Shown: positions 1 to 13,403 of the stretch, in pieces
Numbering within the stretch: the first letter of the stretch is position 1
Layout of the letters: each line of letters starts with the position of its first letter
From: Auanema rhodensis
Taxonomy: Eukaryota; Nematoda; Chromadorea; Rhabditida; Rhabditidae
Length of the DNA: 64,000 nt
Assembly (NCBI GenBank): GCA_964057225.1
Contig: OZ059894.1
Coordinates: forward strand, 16,088,476 to 16,152,475
Direction: 5' to 3'
Position numbers and translations under genes: made by a program
Notes under the pieces: generated by a model
Told to the model about the DNA's origin: nothing
The model's database searches: none
What the model saw: the letters and a program-made list of their open reading frames with translations, nothing else

Positions 1-155
1 ATGCTTCAGTTAACAGAAAGGGCTGTAAGAGCTCTTGCTGTTGTTGCTGGCTTACCTAAGATGGAACCCAAGAAATTGGTGATGTTGGTGTGTCGTTACA
101 GGATGCTTATATACCGTTTGAACTATCTAGTGAGTTAGCCAGTTTTTCGTACTAA
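1..155 (+). CDS. 3' end of an unrecognised gene (partial)
   Basis: The window opens inside a possible coding region. If bases 25-60 (GTAAG...CTAAG) are a 36-nt intron, the two flanking exons read in one open frame that ends with TAA at 153-155. The tail is acidic and serine-rich, ending in ELSSELASFSY. An unspliced alternative is a 45-codon frame starting exactly at base 1, and I cannot tell which is right. I do not recognise a family. The start lies outside the window. Confidence 0.3.
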
Positions 156-1290
156 GGATGTTTCAAAACTGCTTAAACTATATATTTTCTCTACCATTTC
201 TCCTTTAACCATAAACTTTCCCTTCCGTGAAAACTGTGTTTCCTATGCCCCGTGTGCGGCCGTAGCAGGATAAACGGTTTATCGCAAAACAGTACATATC
301 GCATCAACCGCATGGCCTCATATTCTCTCAAGTTTCTATACTATTCTTAATCGAAATTCAAATAAAATCGGTTTTCGGATACCCTATAGCACAAATGTAT
401 GTGCCCTGAGGATATATTTTGTCTGTATCACATACATTTCGATAAATCATAGTGTTTCAGCAAGTATTTCTGAGACATCATTCTGTCTAGATATGCACAG
501 CTATGACCACCACCACTTGTTTCATTTTCGTCGCTGTTTGCTTTTTGAAAAAATGCTTTTTTTTTTTGAATTTTTGTATTTTACCCGCCTAAAAGAAATG
601 AAAAAATTAAAAATTTTATTAGACACTAGGTATTTTGCTTTTGTTATCCTCCGTTTATAGCAACCATCTTAGCTTTAGCACGTTTTCACAAAAAAAAGTG
701 AAAGATATAGCTTATTATCTGATAAATGATGACATATGTTATCATTGATATCGTGAAATACTGTCTTTTTTATCAAAAAATAATTATTTTTATTTATAAC
801 ATAGATCATAAGGAATAGCAATAAAGCATGTGATGTTTAATTTCATCTTCATCTCAGTTTATATGAGTATATTCATATTACAATATAATTAAAATAATAA
901 ATTTTTATATGTTTTGTTTTGATTTACCTAATCATTTAATATTATCAAATTCGTATTATTCTGTTTTCTAAAAATTTAAGTGGAAAAGTTGCTATATTTT
1001 CAGTGCAAAGCTCAATAATGAATTTCAAACGAAATTATAAAGAAGTGAAGTAATTGGATTTTGAAATGAAAAAAAACATCAGATTACCCTATGTTTGAAT
1101 CCGTCAAGGACATTACCCAACTAGATTGGTCAACGTCTTTCCGGTTTCTCCAGGAAGTTGTTCAAAGCAAAACCTATGGCTAATCCGCCATTCATTCCTT
1201 GTGATTTCGGCATCTATATCAGTTGGCTGACTTAAATCTCATCCTTCATACAATTGTTTCATTTCTGAAGCTCTCACGTTGTTTGAAACG
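156..1290. other. Intergenic, AT-rich
   Basis: I see no convincing exon here. The last part, from about 1080 to 1290, is the likely promoter and 5' leader of the Pro/Cys-rich gene. Confidence 0.5.
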
Positions 1291-2247
1291 ATGAAGAGCT
1301 TAGTTTTGATTCTTCCTGTTTTGCTTTTACAACAAGCATTTGCCTATCCCTATGGTTCATCAGGTTGTAACACTGGATGCGGTGTTAACCCATGTCAGTT
1401 AGGATGTTCTCCACAATTTCAAGTAAGATCCTCATTTCATACTGATTAACCAAATCGTGTACTATAGCCTCCTCCATTGCCTCCTCCACCTCCTCCACCA
1501 CCACCTCCACCACAATGCTGGTAAGTCCGTCGCGCACAACTTGATTTACCATCATAGTTCATGATTGTGATATCTCTTTCTATCTCTTAAATTATATATC
1601 TTTAAAAAAAGGATAAAATGACGAAACCTTATGTGTTACGTTCAAAAATGAATAAAATGTTTCTTTGCAGTCAACAACCGGTTTCGTCCTGCGGCGGTGG
1701 TTGCGGGTGAGTCAATCTAGAAAATTTGAAAATATCTCTGAAAAAAACCTGATAAAGCCTTAAACGTAGTGAAAGAAAAATTTGCAGATATCCAACAAAA
1801 ATCTAACATAAATGAACTGAATTCTACACCAAATACTTGAATTAGGTTATGAAAGATTGTTCATGATCGTTTGGTCCAAACATAGGGAAGAAAAGACAGT
1901 CCCTTTCATTACTATATTATTACAAAAATATACAAATGAAAGTCAAAACGAAAAGAGAAAGGAATGCAACCGCTTTACATATCTTAAAAAGTCAAAAATC
2001 AGAAATGAATTTGACGTAAAATTTGACGTCAACATATTATTTATGCTAATAGTTAATTTTCAGAGCTGCACCATCATGTGGCAATGCTAACTTCGGGTAC
2101 GTGCCAAGATTATGATTGGTAATGTAACAATGATTAATATTCAGATATCCTTCATCAAGTTCTGGTGGATGTGGTAGTTTCAGACGTCATCATCATGTGA
2201 GAAAGCTAAGAAAACATTGGCATCATCATTATAGAACTCATCTATAA
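1291..2247 (+). CDS. Small secreted proline/cysteine-rich protein
   Basis: Five exons (1291-1422, 1468-1520, 1671-1706, 2064-2096, 2145-2247) sum to 357 nt, giving 118 residues. A clear N-terminal signal peptide (MKSLVLILPVLLLQQAFA) is followed by a Cys-rich stretch. Next come a nearly pure poly-Pro segment of about 16 residues encoded by exon 2, short Cys/Gly modules (CGGGCG), and a basic His/Arg-rich tail. Introns 2 to 4 are all phase 2, so exons 3 and 4 could be skipped or repeated without breaking the frame. The composition suggests a secreted cuticle, extracellular-matrix or defence-type peptide, but no family is recognised and no function is claimed. Confidence 0.75.
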
Positions 2248-2517
2248 GATATACAAGATATAGTTTATTGTACAGAAATTAAATTAAAAATTATATTATA
2301 TACTATATACTATATATAAATAATTATAAATAATATTTTTAAATATTTATTTTTATAATAATATACACAATTATGCTTGTATACGATTTAACATTGGTTT
2401 TATCAAAATTAAAATGAATAATTTTGCCAATGAATGATCTAAACTGCTATTTTCATTGTGATATGTCTGTTAGTTATTCATACATGCATCTATTTACAAC
2501 GATAAATAGTATTCTTC

Positions 2518-4195
2518 CTAGTGAACATGCTGTCCAGGCGTGTAAAGATAATCCTTTGTAAGTGTAAACTTGTCGAAATGGTCTCCAGTCTTGCCATCAA
2601 CGAAGTATGAGTATATGGCAGTTTGGTTAGTAATCTCCAAAACTGAATATCCGTAATTACCAAGCATAGTAGCAGTGAAACTTTGTTTATATTCTTGTCC
2701 AGGTACTTGATGACTATGGCATCCCTATAACATATAAATTGTATTTTTCTTATTATTATTCTGCAGAAAATTTCTTTTTTTGGACATTTTGAAAAAAAAA
2801 TTGGAGAAATGAAGAAACGAATAATAAACATACTGCTGCTCCAGTAAGAATGTAGACCGGAGTTTCAGCATTGTGATAGTGGTCAACTTTCTGATTGCCT
2901 TGAGTTTTCAACTTGTAAACAGGCCAATTTCGTTGATAAGTATGGGAATGTCCCCAATATACCATATCAACTCCAGCACTGTTGAATAATGGTTCTAATG
3001 CTGGATAGCCTGGAGCACCATCTCTTGTCTAAAAGCAAGAATATTGCAAAATCAGTGATGTTTAAAAACTAACAATAATATTTTCAAAAGCTTCACAGCC
3101 AGCATGACCTTGGTTACTACAAAACATTGGACGATGCATGAAGACAGCAGTCCAAGAAACCTTAGAATTGGCTTTCAAATCATTCATAAGCCATTGATAT
3201 TGCATTTGAGCTTCATTACTCATTTGATAACCATAATATTCTGTACTAATTCCAACTAAATGAAGATTTCCAATAGTAACACTAGAAATAAAATATTCTT
3301 TTAATAATATAAAGATGATTATACTAACCTCCAGAATTGATTGTCGTCAAGGAGTCCATTAGAAGGCATTTTGAAACGATTCTCATAATTATTGAAATCT
3401 CCACCATTTTGATCGTACTCATGATTTCCAGCAATAGTCATATATGGTACATAAGCAGCAAATGATTGAATAGCATTCATATATTCATCACCAACTGCAC
3501 CGTTATTATCTTGAAGATTATAAGCAATATCTCCTATAAAACTATGTATTAATATTATATAAGATTATATAATTAACTGACCAATATGTATAATTAAATC
3601 GTAATGTCCTTTTAAAGATTTAGTTGTAAGAACTTCTAATGTGTATCCTGAGGTTACTGCAAAATCACCAAAGATGGCAACTCTTACGTTCTTGCTTATA
3701 TCTATTGGCATAAAATCATACATTTTTGAGATTTTTTCATCTGATCCAACAGCATAATCTATAAAATATTTTAAAAGTTAAATTGAATTAAATTAATATC
3801 TTACAATATCTCTTTCCTGTAGTTAAACTACTCATTGTAGCAGAATAAGTATATCTTACAACCTTTTGCTTACCATGATCAATCCAGGCTAAAATACATT
3901 GTAATCTTAAAACTTTAACCAAGTTTTACCTTTAACTGTAGCATTTCTAATATGATGTGTTAATGAGGTATCAGTTCCATATCTTACAAAAGGATATGCC
4001 TTATCAGATACTAAAAAAAATAAAAAAATAAATAAAATTCTTTTTAATGAATTACTTACAAGGTTTTTTCGTTAGCCATGTAACAACCATTTCACCAGCT
4101 TTTCCATTCCAACTTAAATGAACTTGTTCTACAGTAGCATATTGATGAGAGGATTTGAAACATATAGCAAGTAGAAGTAATGTAAAGAAATACAT
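2518..4195 (-). CDS. Purple acid phosphatase-like metallophosphoesterase
   Basis: A multi-exon gene on the minus strand starts at 4195 with a signal peptide (MYFFTLLLLAICF) and ends with TAG at 2518-2520. An N-terminal fibronectin-like region (VHLSWNGKAGEMVVTWLT) precedes the catalytic domain. The metal-binding motifs appear in order: IFGDFAV, GDIAYN, GNHEYDQNG, a MHRPMFCS stretch and GHSHTYQRNWPVY. These are the conserved Asp, Asn and His ligands of plant/animal purple acid phosphatases (ACP7-type). The protein should be secreted or lysosomal and hydrolyse phosphomonoesters at a dinuclear metal centre. Introns are mostly 40-60 nt. The C-terminal exon (2518-2725) ends in a short family-typical tail without a membrane anchor. 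Confidence 0.9.
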
Positions 4196-5676
4196 TTCTG
4201 AAACAAGTGAAATAGAATATCTAATTATTATTAATAGTATATAGAGAAAAAATGGTCTGATTCATTTTAGTTCAAACAGATATATCAGGCTGAATACTTA
4301 TATTCATATCAGCTCTAAATGCTTGTGGGTTTTATACTTCCTAGGATTGTTATCAATTAAACGCACATTCACTTTTAGACTTTAATTTTTCATTGACAAA
4401 TACGAAATTTTTGTAGACAATGCAATTTGTCCAGTTATGGATAACACATGCATGTAATACTTTATGCACAGTATCTTCGAAACTATATTTAACCAAAACC
4501 TTTTCGAATAAAATAGAAAAAGGTAAGGAATCACTGAGATATGAAAGTTTATGTAGAAAAATGATCTCATTTACTGATATCTTCGTAGAATTACAGGGTT
4601 TCTGATAAATATTTGATAACAATTGTGCTATTCTTCAACCATTTCAAGACTTCGAACGAGTGTAAGATAACAGGTTCGATACATGTGATCTGAATTTTAA
4701 AAAGTAGAAGACAAGTTTTTATGTCTTTATTCAAAAACATAGAACGATTTGTAACGCTATAAGTCAGTGTATAATGAATATTAATATTATCGTTTTGAAC
4801 TCTATCGCAAATTTAGCAGCAACTTGCTAATAATTTTATATTTCTATTTGAATTACAAAGTACTTTTTGGGTTTTATATCATTTTCATACAAGACTACAC
4901 ATCGAAGATCCATGTAAATTTGAAGAAAAGAAAGAAGACAGAAGCTAATTAAGTTTCCATTTTCATTGAGTAAAATGAATTTTTAAATAAATAGCTTAAG
5001 ATCAAGTAGCTTTAATTCTCAAAATTCTGTTCTTATGTCATTTGCAGCATTATATTTATGTAAAAAAAGTAATAACTTTCAATAGATTGTATAAAATATT
5101 TACTATAAATATCATCAAATACATATTTGCAAGCAGTTTATTCTACTGAAAAACAAGTAAAATACTATTTTTATATTCATTTCTCAAGGAGAATTCTTTA
5201 TATTATTTTCGTTGAAAAACTGTATTGCAAAATTATATGAAGTTCTTATCAACTTTTAAAGATTATTTCGATCATATTATAATTTTATAATCAATTTGTC
5301 ATCGAAACGTTCGTAATAGCTAAGAAAATATTAAAATCATTAATGACGAATACAACTACTGTATTCATTTGTTTCTTGAACTATGATCTTCTATGCTTCA
5401 TGTATCAAAATCAAAGTATTACTTGGGGGGAAAATGAGGCTTTTTTTCATATTTTTAAATGGATTTCTACATGAGCTTTGAGCAAGCAAGTATAGTGTGG
5501 ATCTTCATCTCATCTTTGAGCCATCACATGAATATCAACTGATCTTTCTAATTTCAAATGCATGTTCTCACTCTTCTGTCTCAATGTAAAGAGAAAAAAT
5601 ATATTTTAGATTGTATGTTGAACTGTTACATTTATTTTGTCGTTTTTTTTATATTTCGAATTTTGATTTCCAGAAA
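4196..5676. other. Intergenic between divergent genes
   Basis: About 1.5 kb of AT-rich sequence separates the phosphatase start (minus) from the K2P start (plus). It is the shared upstream region of both. Short frames around 4353-4622 overlap on both strands and show no splice pattern or family match. A polypyrimidine AG lies just before the K2P ATG (5664-5673) and may be a splice or trans-splice acceptor. Confidence 0.5.
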
Positions 5677-8395
5677 ATGCCTCGGAAGGCAGGTGGCTTA
5701 GCCGCCATCATGGCTGGGCAACCTATAGTTGTTAAAAAGAAAGAAAGCCCATTAATAAAACTTCAAAAAGTATTTTTTTTTCTTTGTAAACGTCTCAAAT
5801 AAAAACAAGTTTTATAGTTTTTTCGAGCTACTGGATTGCACATTGGCTTATGTGCCATGTGTATAGCTTATACATATTTGGGGGCATTGCTCTTTCAATC
5901 ACTTGAATATCCATATGAAGTAATTTTTTGCAACAATAACATAACTTCATAGATGAGAAAATATTAATTTTTAGGAAATGCAAAGAAAACAAACAGATAA
6001 ACGATTTAAATATTTAATAGAAAGATATGTTAATGATTTAGAACATTTAGTAGAAAATTATACAAAAGGTTGGCAGTTTTATATAATTCTTTTAAACTTT
6101 TTTTTTGAATTCAGATGCTCAAAGCTTAAATTATTCGTTATATTTGCGAACAGATGAATATACTGAAGATCTTTTTAGTTTATTTGACAATCCTGTGAGT
6201 TTACATTTGAAAATTCATTTTTGATATGAAATCAACGTTTTTTCCTTTTATTTAAGATTGCTTTGAATTACTTTGATTCTATATTTTATAATAAAGGAGA
6301 TTATCGTGACTTATGGACTATGGACTCTGCCATTCTATTTACAACGACAACGATGATTCCTGTTGGTTAGTAGCTTAAATAATATCTAGATATGACTATT
6401 TGTTTAAACAATCTCTTGAACCTCATGATATAATTTGTATTCGCATAAAAATTAGAATACACTACTTTACACACCAAAAATCACGTGAAATTCTCACGTA
6501 GCTTATCTGGATGTTGATTTCATGCATCATCATAGGGAACGGTTGTTATATTAATTAAAATCAATAAATAAACCTAAATAAAGGTGAATCAATAATATAT
6601 TTTAATTATTTATTGAAGCTATACATACATTTATTGATATTAAAATATTTTGTTTAATGAAAATCCAAGAAAATATTTTTTAATTTCAAAAACATTAAGA
6701 AAAACACATCTATAAATATTTCTTCTCTATAGTTATATTTTACATAGTTTAGATTAATATAAATTAAAAAATATAGAAATAGAAATAATAATTTTTCATA
6801 TTTCAAGGCTTTGGATTAATCACACCATTGACAGTGTCTGGCAGAATATTTTTATGTGTATATGCTATAATAGGAATTCCATTGGCATTAGTAACAATGT
6901 CAGATATTGGCAAATTTTGTTGTGATGCAGCTTTTCGACTATTTCGTGAGGTATGTCATGAATGATCCATCAAATTGATATTCATATGTATACGTATTAT
7001 AGTCATAATTTCTTCAGAAAATGCTTTTATTCATGGGTACTCTCCTTCTTGTACTTTTCACGTATCCAATGATTGGTGGATTAATTATTCATAATTTATC
7101 TGATATGACTATATTTGATAGTATATATTACTGTAGTATTACTATATTAACTGTTGGATATGGTGATATTGGGTAATATTTTTAAATTTTCAAAGTTATT
7201 TATATAATATTATATATTTATAACTTATATTATAATCAGTTGATGATTGGCTGTTGAAATCGCACTGATATTTGATATCTAAATACATATGTAATCATTA
7301 CATATAGTATAAGTCTTTTATAATATTATAATAAGAACTATTTGAAATATTTAAATATTTCTAGATCATTTTTCATTATTTTCAATAAGTATATTGAAAT
7401 AATAACAGAAGTAATTTTTGCAAACAAAATAAAAGACAACGATTGTACTATCAAATATACAGAATATGTTGTATTAAACTTTCTAAATAATATCTAAATT
7501 CAGGATAATTTTTGAAATTTTACAATATTTTTCTATAAAGTTGCAATTTCAGTCCACCTGTTCCGGTTGTGTATCTCATAATGTTTATAATAGTTGGAGT
7601 AACCTTGGTTACAATATCGGGTTACTTTTCATAATTCTATTATAATTTTATTTTTTATCATTGACTTTAATGTAAATAAAACTTGTTTTTTATATTTTAG
7701 TTGATGTTGTAGCAGCTAATATTATTCATCATATTCACTATATGGGACGGCACATGGGTAAGGCTAAACTAGTAGCTGCAAAGATGATGCAGGTATAAGT
7801 TTTCTTTTTTTTTATTTTTCGCCATATACTCATTCTTCTCTATTTTTTTTCAAAAACTTTCAAATATTTCTATATTATAGATGGCACAGAAGATTAGTAT
7901 TAACAAAGGTCTTGGACTCGGAATGGCTCAATTAGGAGCATTTGCAAGGATGGGCATGATGATAAACGTAAGTCGGCAGAAAACAAACTTTTTTTTGTTC
8001 TTTTTTTCTTTCTATGACGACAACAATCCAGATGAATGCTCCCCCTGGTGCTACATGTCCAGGAATATTGAATGAGGATATAATTCAAGATGAACCAATT
8101 GAGCGTCATAGAACTAGCACAGCATTTGATCCAGAACTGGATTTCGACTTAATAGATCGTGGTCAAAATGGTATAAGATATACAAACATGTTACAATTTT
8201 AAACTTTCAAAGTTGAACACATGATTTTTCAACTTTAAATTTTGAAACTTAATTTTACAAGAAATTTGAATAATTTAAATGAAATGCAAACATACATCTT
8301 TCAACCAAACATCTGTATCATTAGCAAAATCTTCTTTTTTTTCAGATGGTGATGGATTTGCCTTCTTTGATGACGCAGATGATGCCTTCTACTAA
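5677..8395 (+). CDS. Two-pore-domain (TWK/K2P) potassium channel
   Basis: Twelve exons (5677-5769, 5818-5919, 5975-6068, 6115-6194, 6257-6365, 6808-6950, 7018-7172, 7553-7620, 7701-7792, 7881-7967, 8032-8170, 8346-8395) sum to 1212 nt, or 403 residues. The order is TM1, extracellular cap region with an NYT glycosylation site, pore 1, TM2, TM3, pore 2 (TVGYGD), TM4 and a cytosolic tail. This is the K2P layout for potassium leak channels. The intron at 6366 splits the Gly codon of the pore-1 filter, an intron position known to be conserved in many TWK genes. Pore 1 reads MIPVGFG, with Pro where the filter Thr is expected. The tail has a polar region and an acidic Phe-rich end (FAFFDDADDAFY). 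The two introns flanking the pore exons are long (442 and 380 nt). Confidence 0.92.
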
Positions 8396-9097
8396 AAATT
8401 TTTTGGTCGATTTCCTGTACAAAAAGCGATTAAATTCCAACGAGAACATGTCTTATCGATATTTTGTTTGAAAAAAAAGAGAAAATTGTCTAGTTTTTGA
8501 AAGAAAACAATTAATATTTGGAATTATAAATTGAATTAAGGGTCAAAATAATAATAAATTAATATAAAGATATTTGGTATTTCTGTTCTCAATTGAGCTT
8601 TGATTTTAATATTTGATATAATCTTTCTTAGAAAATAATTTCACGTTAAATGATAGTCTCATTGACCGAGCAATTATGGTATCTCGTTCAATCTGCACTT
8701 CTTATAAAACTAACAGTTCTTAAGATAATGAGAATGATAGAATATACTATTTATAGTTCAAAATCATTGTTCAATCTTTATATTTATATAAATTTAGTTT
8801 AGTTAAAGTTTAATCGTTTATAAATCAAATATTATTACTATAAAAACCATTTTATTCAATCGAAATATTCAAAAAAAAACATGTAATAACGTTGGAATAT
8901 GCTAAAACTTGAACAAAAAAAAAACAAAGTAAAAGGGTTTTTTTTTGTAGAACAAACACAAAAAATCAAATAATCAGTTAAAATAATATAAATTTTATTA
9001 TTTTTCAATTATAATTAAATGATTATACATAACATGTTATGGCATATTTCTAAATAATAATAAAGAAAAGAGAAAAAGAAGAAGATTATTTCTCAAT
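8396..9097. other. Convergent intergenic region
   Basis: This is the 3' side of both the K2P gene (plus) and the receptor gene (minus). It is AT-rich with poly-A and poly-T runs and AATAAA-like signals (for example near 8550). No coding exon was seen. Confidence 0.5.
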
Positions 9098-10844
9098 TTA
9101 TTTTGATTGATATGAGAATGATAAACTATGTGTTTTAATATCTTTCTTTGTATAATGTCTTAACTTTGAACTGGATAAGTAAAGAAACAATGGTGATAAT
9201 AGATTAAAACAATCTGTTAAGTATGGTTCAGCTTCTTTGTATATAATACTTATAAGACTATGACGATCATTATGATCATCTGCAAATGTTCCAACAACCT
9301 GTAATTCATTTGTTTCATAATTCTATTCGTTTTCCTTCCCTTCTATTCTGAAACATTAAACAAAACATTTTAAATACTCACAACAAGTGTAGTGAGGCAG
9401 AATTGGAAAAAGAAATTGCATAACGTCATTATAAGCAGATTTACTTCAGATTTTTTTGTTACCGTCGACTGATACTGAAACTTAAACAATTTGCCGGGTC
9501 TAGATGGATCGTCTTTTTATAATCAACTTAAAAAACTTAGGGAAGCTAACTCGTAAACATTCAAAATAAACAATTTGCTCTTTCAAGTTTTGATAATTTA
9601 AAAATCTTACCATAATTAATCGTAGAACTGTAGCAACATTGATGACCAAAGCAACAAACGTTACAAGTGCCATGTAAATAGAACAACGATAGAAGAGATT
9701 GTTCTCATACTAAAATATGAAACTTTAGTTTATGGTAGTTCCTGGAAATTTTTATTTCCGGAATATGATTAAGAATTATATCCTTCTGACGAACTATGGG
9801 AGTTTTCCAAATACTTGATATTCGTACACAAAATTATTTATACAAAAACAGAAAGCTGTAGCTTTATGAGAAACATTCAATATTTTTCATCTTAACAGAA
9901 TGAAAAACATGTTTTCCATCAGACTTAGCTGCTACCATATTCGAATAAATAGTTTTTTTTATTTTAAATTTTAGTTCATAATTCTCAAAAGTTCTTTTTT
10001 ACTTCAAATCTCATGAGAATTTATAAGCAGGTGGAACAAAATATATTTGTAGCTTTATTTTACAAATACTTTATAGATTTGTTTATATATAGACTTACAG
10101 CAGTTGATCTTGGATCGAAATTATCAAGATTTATTTGATAAGTAAAATGAGAGCTAGCCCCAATTAACGTGTAATCCGCACTAATTGGCAGTAAAAATGC
10201 CACAATGACGCATTTCGTAGTAAACGGTGTAGACCAAATCTAAAAAAAAACATAATAAATAAGATTTTTATGTGATGTATGTATATATTAAGGTTTTGTG
10301 TTTGAATTATATGAAAGACACTGACATTCGAAAAAAATGTTTCCAAAAAGAAAGATAAAAGAAGTAAATACAAAGAAAGAACAACTCTGAAAGAAAAGAA
10401 TAATAGCTTACCCGTTCAACTGTAAATGGAAAGAATATCATTGTGAATCTGTTAAATGATGTTAATAATATCATCATATATTGAACAAGTATGAGATGAC
10501 TGTATAGGAAATGAAAGACTGACATTCCAAAAAATGTTTCCATCTTATAAAAACCTGACATCATACAATTAAGACATGTATATTGAGGCATTTTATAAAT
10601 GAAAACTTGGTTGATATAAGCTGCCATGTTCTGTAAGAAATTTCAAATTTATCGTCTTCAGGTGTTTAGTTGAATAATTTCAAGTTGAATAGCTTACCAC
10701 AATAGATGAGATGATATAGAGAACATAAAAAGAATTCTTAAATTCTTTCCAATTTTTCAAAATAATATAGAGAAGATAAACATAAGACATCATAGATAAT
10801 GCTCCATATGTAGTTGTTGCTATGAATAATGGATCAGTCAACAT
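9098..10844 (-). CDS. Srv/Srg-type serpentine chemoreceptor (7TM GPCR)
   Basis: The minus-strand model starts at 10844 (MLTDPLFIATTTYGALSMMS) and ends with TAA at 9098-9100. Six exons encode a polytopic membrane protein of about 300 residues. The most diagnostic part follows the third transmembrane segment: SFNRFTMIFFPFTVERIW, then a long hydrophobic helix. This NR...FP...W pattern is typical of the nematode Srv/Srg superfamily. A second family mark is the last segment, PYLTDCFNLLSPLFLYLSSS, followed by a basic tail. Such receptors are usually chemosensory. The sequence does not decide between Srv and the related Srg or Srx groups. A short upstream coding exon cannot be excluded. Confidence 0.82.
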
Positions 10845-12453
10845 TGCTTTCTCTAAAATATAATATAACTTTGAAAATTAAAATAAAAATCATTTGAATT
10901 GTTTTCTGAAGAAGTGAGAAAAAAACAATAACTGGAGCTAGAGATGACGAGATACACGTTGACGTACGAAAAAAAAACATAAAAATTATCTTGTTAAATG
11001 TATAGAATCTGATAACTTCATCAAAATAAATTGAAGTAGCATATATATATAGCATGGTTAATAGCTGCGAATGCCTCCACCCATCTTTATTTTTCTTCAA
11101 TCAGCATATCTGTTTCTCTTTTTGAGGATTTATCAATTGCTTCTATCATCAAAGTTAAGAATCTATTCAAATGAATATATTTATTAAAAATAACTTTTTT
11201 TTGAAGCAAAAGAAGTACAATTGACCATAATTATGAATGCAATGAAGGGAGGGCGGAAGAACTCTACTTCAATGAAAGTTTTCGGGTAAGTCATGTTCAG
11301 ATAATTAGAAAAATCTAGACATTGTGAGGTCGAAATCCAACTGATAAACTCCTCCCATATTTTAACTTAAGATCATATCCTTCCAACATGAAATGCACAT
11401 ATGAGTGAGAATATTCACAGCTCCCACTCACTCATACTAGTTGGCAAGTTCAGGTATAGAAATCGTTTTTTCTGGCACGGAAGTATAAGTAAAGTGTATT
11501 CAAAATAGAATTTGTAAAAAGTAAGAGAGAGGATATAGTTCTTGTAAATGTGTGAATTGACAGGATGTTTTCTGAAAAGGGTGGACCAATCAGCCAGGTG
11601 CTTTCAGTAGTTCTCCACTCCAACATACCAAAAATGTTTTAGAATATAAAATAACCTTAATAGCAAACACACTTTTGTATTGATATCCATATTCAACACC
11701 ACAGAATAATATCAAAGGAGTGGCTCCGAATTATGAAAAAGAGCCATTTTTTGTGAAAACTCTATGGAATGTGCACTACAAAGGGAACAATACGCTTTTT
11801 TTTTTTACAAAAATCCGAGGCCATAACAGAGAGGATGAATATATGTACGTGTAAATTCTATTCTCTTTCGTATGAGCTGATTAGAACTGAATGTCGGGCT
11901 ATTTTTTGAAATTTCAAAAAAAAATCTTATAAATATATGAAAGACGGAAACTGATTCAAAGCTAATATTATGTTAATTGTTCAGCTTCACGTTTCACGTA
12001 AAATTTGACGTGCAAACCATTTACCTGTTTTTTCCGCTGAAGATCGGTTGCATATTCATTAATTGAATCCAAGTAGCGTAAAATTTTCAATTTATTTCCA
12101 TATTGTTTCAACAATCTACCATTTTTGTAGAACTTGCATCACATGAAAGTTCGAAAGATCACTTGAGCATTATAGAATCGTTGCTACTAAATGTTGCTAT
12201 TTTATTGGAATTAAACTGAATAGATTGTAGCATTCTAGTATTTAATATTTAAATATATACATATGTTAAGCATGTCCAGTTTAAGATCCCGTATATGAAT
12301 ATCCCACTGTCTATCTCATCCAGAGTACAGAGCAAATAGATGATCGTGTCTGAAAACCAGTAAGATAGGCGTTCTCTAACTTCAACACAAATAAAACAAG
12401 CATAGTTCTTGGAGAAACATTTAATAAGTTTAGTTCACTAGCTCCAATTTACT
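10845..12453. other. Intergenic between divergent genes
   Basis: About 1.6 kb lies between the receptor start (minus) and the DB-protein start (plus). It holds a 10-bp perfect inverted repeat (11400-11409 with 11427-11436, 17-nt loop) and a paired ACGT motif at 11986-12015. No exon is supported. Confidence 0.5.
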
Positions 12454-13403
12454 ATGAATAGTTTGAGTCTAGCTTCTCTCTTAATATTATGTTTGGGCCA
12501 ATTTATTCTACGAGCACAAGCAGTGAGTTTGAATTTTATTTTTTCTCTGTTATTTTTGAACATTCAAGAATTGATGATCTATTAGACCAGTATTAAAAAA
12601 CAATATTGCAGTGCATAGCTCTGGGATGCCTAGGCATTGGCTGCTTACCTGGTCCACCGTGTTTATTTGGAGCTTGTTTGCCTCCTCTACCAAGAGTATT
12701 TTTTTCATCATGATCTATTCGATTTAAACTTCTAATTCTAGTTGATGACATGCCCATGTAATATTGGATTTCAATGTATTAATGGTGGTTGTTTATTAGC
12801 AAGAGCTCGAGCAGCTAAGACATACGTAGCAAAAGAAGACGTTAATCAAATTGAACCAGTTGAGGTACTATATGAAGAAAACTATTTAAATACAAGATAT
12901 ACAACAATCGCTTCCAATCCAGGAACCCAACACACACTTTAAAACATGTTGCAAGCTTCTTGATGTCCCAGAAGGATGTCATTCTTTATGTTCATTTGAT
13001 GGATATACAGCGGACTCGGTGAGCTTTTCGGCTATTAGATCGAAAGATATACAATTTCTTGCAGATTAAGGCATCTATACAACTAAATTCCAAATGCCCA
13101 ATGACTGCTATACCTCAAGTGCATTTTTGCGCAGCTAGAGGAACAGATCATACGGCATGCTGTCGAGTTGGAGGGGTACCCTCAGATTGTAATGTCTTCT
13201 GTGATCAAGTGAGAATAAGTTAATTAACCACCAATACAATCAAGTTACAGAGGCCTGGTAACGTAACACAGTTATCCCTAAATCACTTGAAATGTTTTGA
13301 CCACTTGGATCATATCAAAGGATGCTTCCTAGATCATGCCGTCAAAGATTATTATGAAACTAAAATGCAACTATTAGAGAACAAAACAATTTCTTATAAA
13401 TAA
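12454..13403 (+). CDS. Secreted DB-module protein
   Basis: Six exons (12454-12522, 12612-12695, 12742-12864, 12923-13018, 13065-13208, 13251-13403) sum to 669 nt, or 222 residues. A signal peptide (MNSLSLASLLILCLGQFI) is followed by a small Cys/Pro module (CLGIGCLPGPPC) and a second Cys module (CPCNIGFQCINGGC). Then comes a C-terminal domain with the Cys spacing of the nematode DB module: FKTCCKLLDVPEGCHSLC ... FCAARGTDHTACC ... CNVFC ... KCFDHL ... GCF. DB modules are secreted, Cys-rich and of unknown biochemical role. Keeping the 58-nt intron at 12865-12922 would stay open and stop before the DB module, so splicing there decides whether the domain is made. The last exon is duplicated at 15790-15936. 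Confidence 0.88.

Noticed and set aside
11400-11436. Inverted repeat TATGAGTGAG/CTCACTCATA as a microRNA precursor
   Set aside because: The stem is only 10 bp and does not extend on either side, too short for Drosha/Dicer processing.
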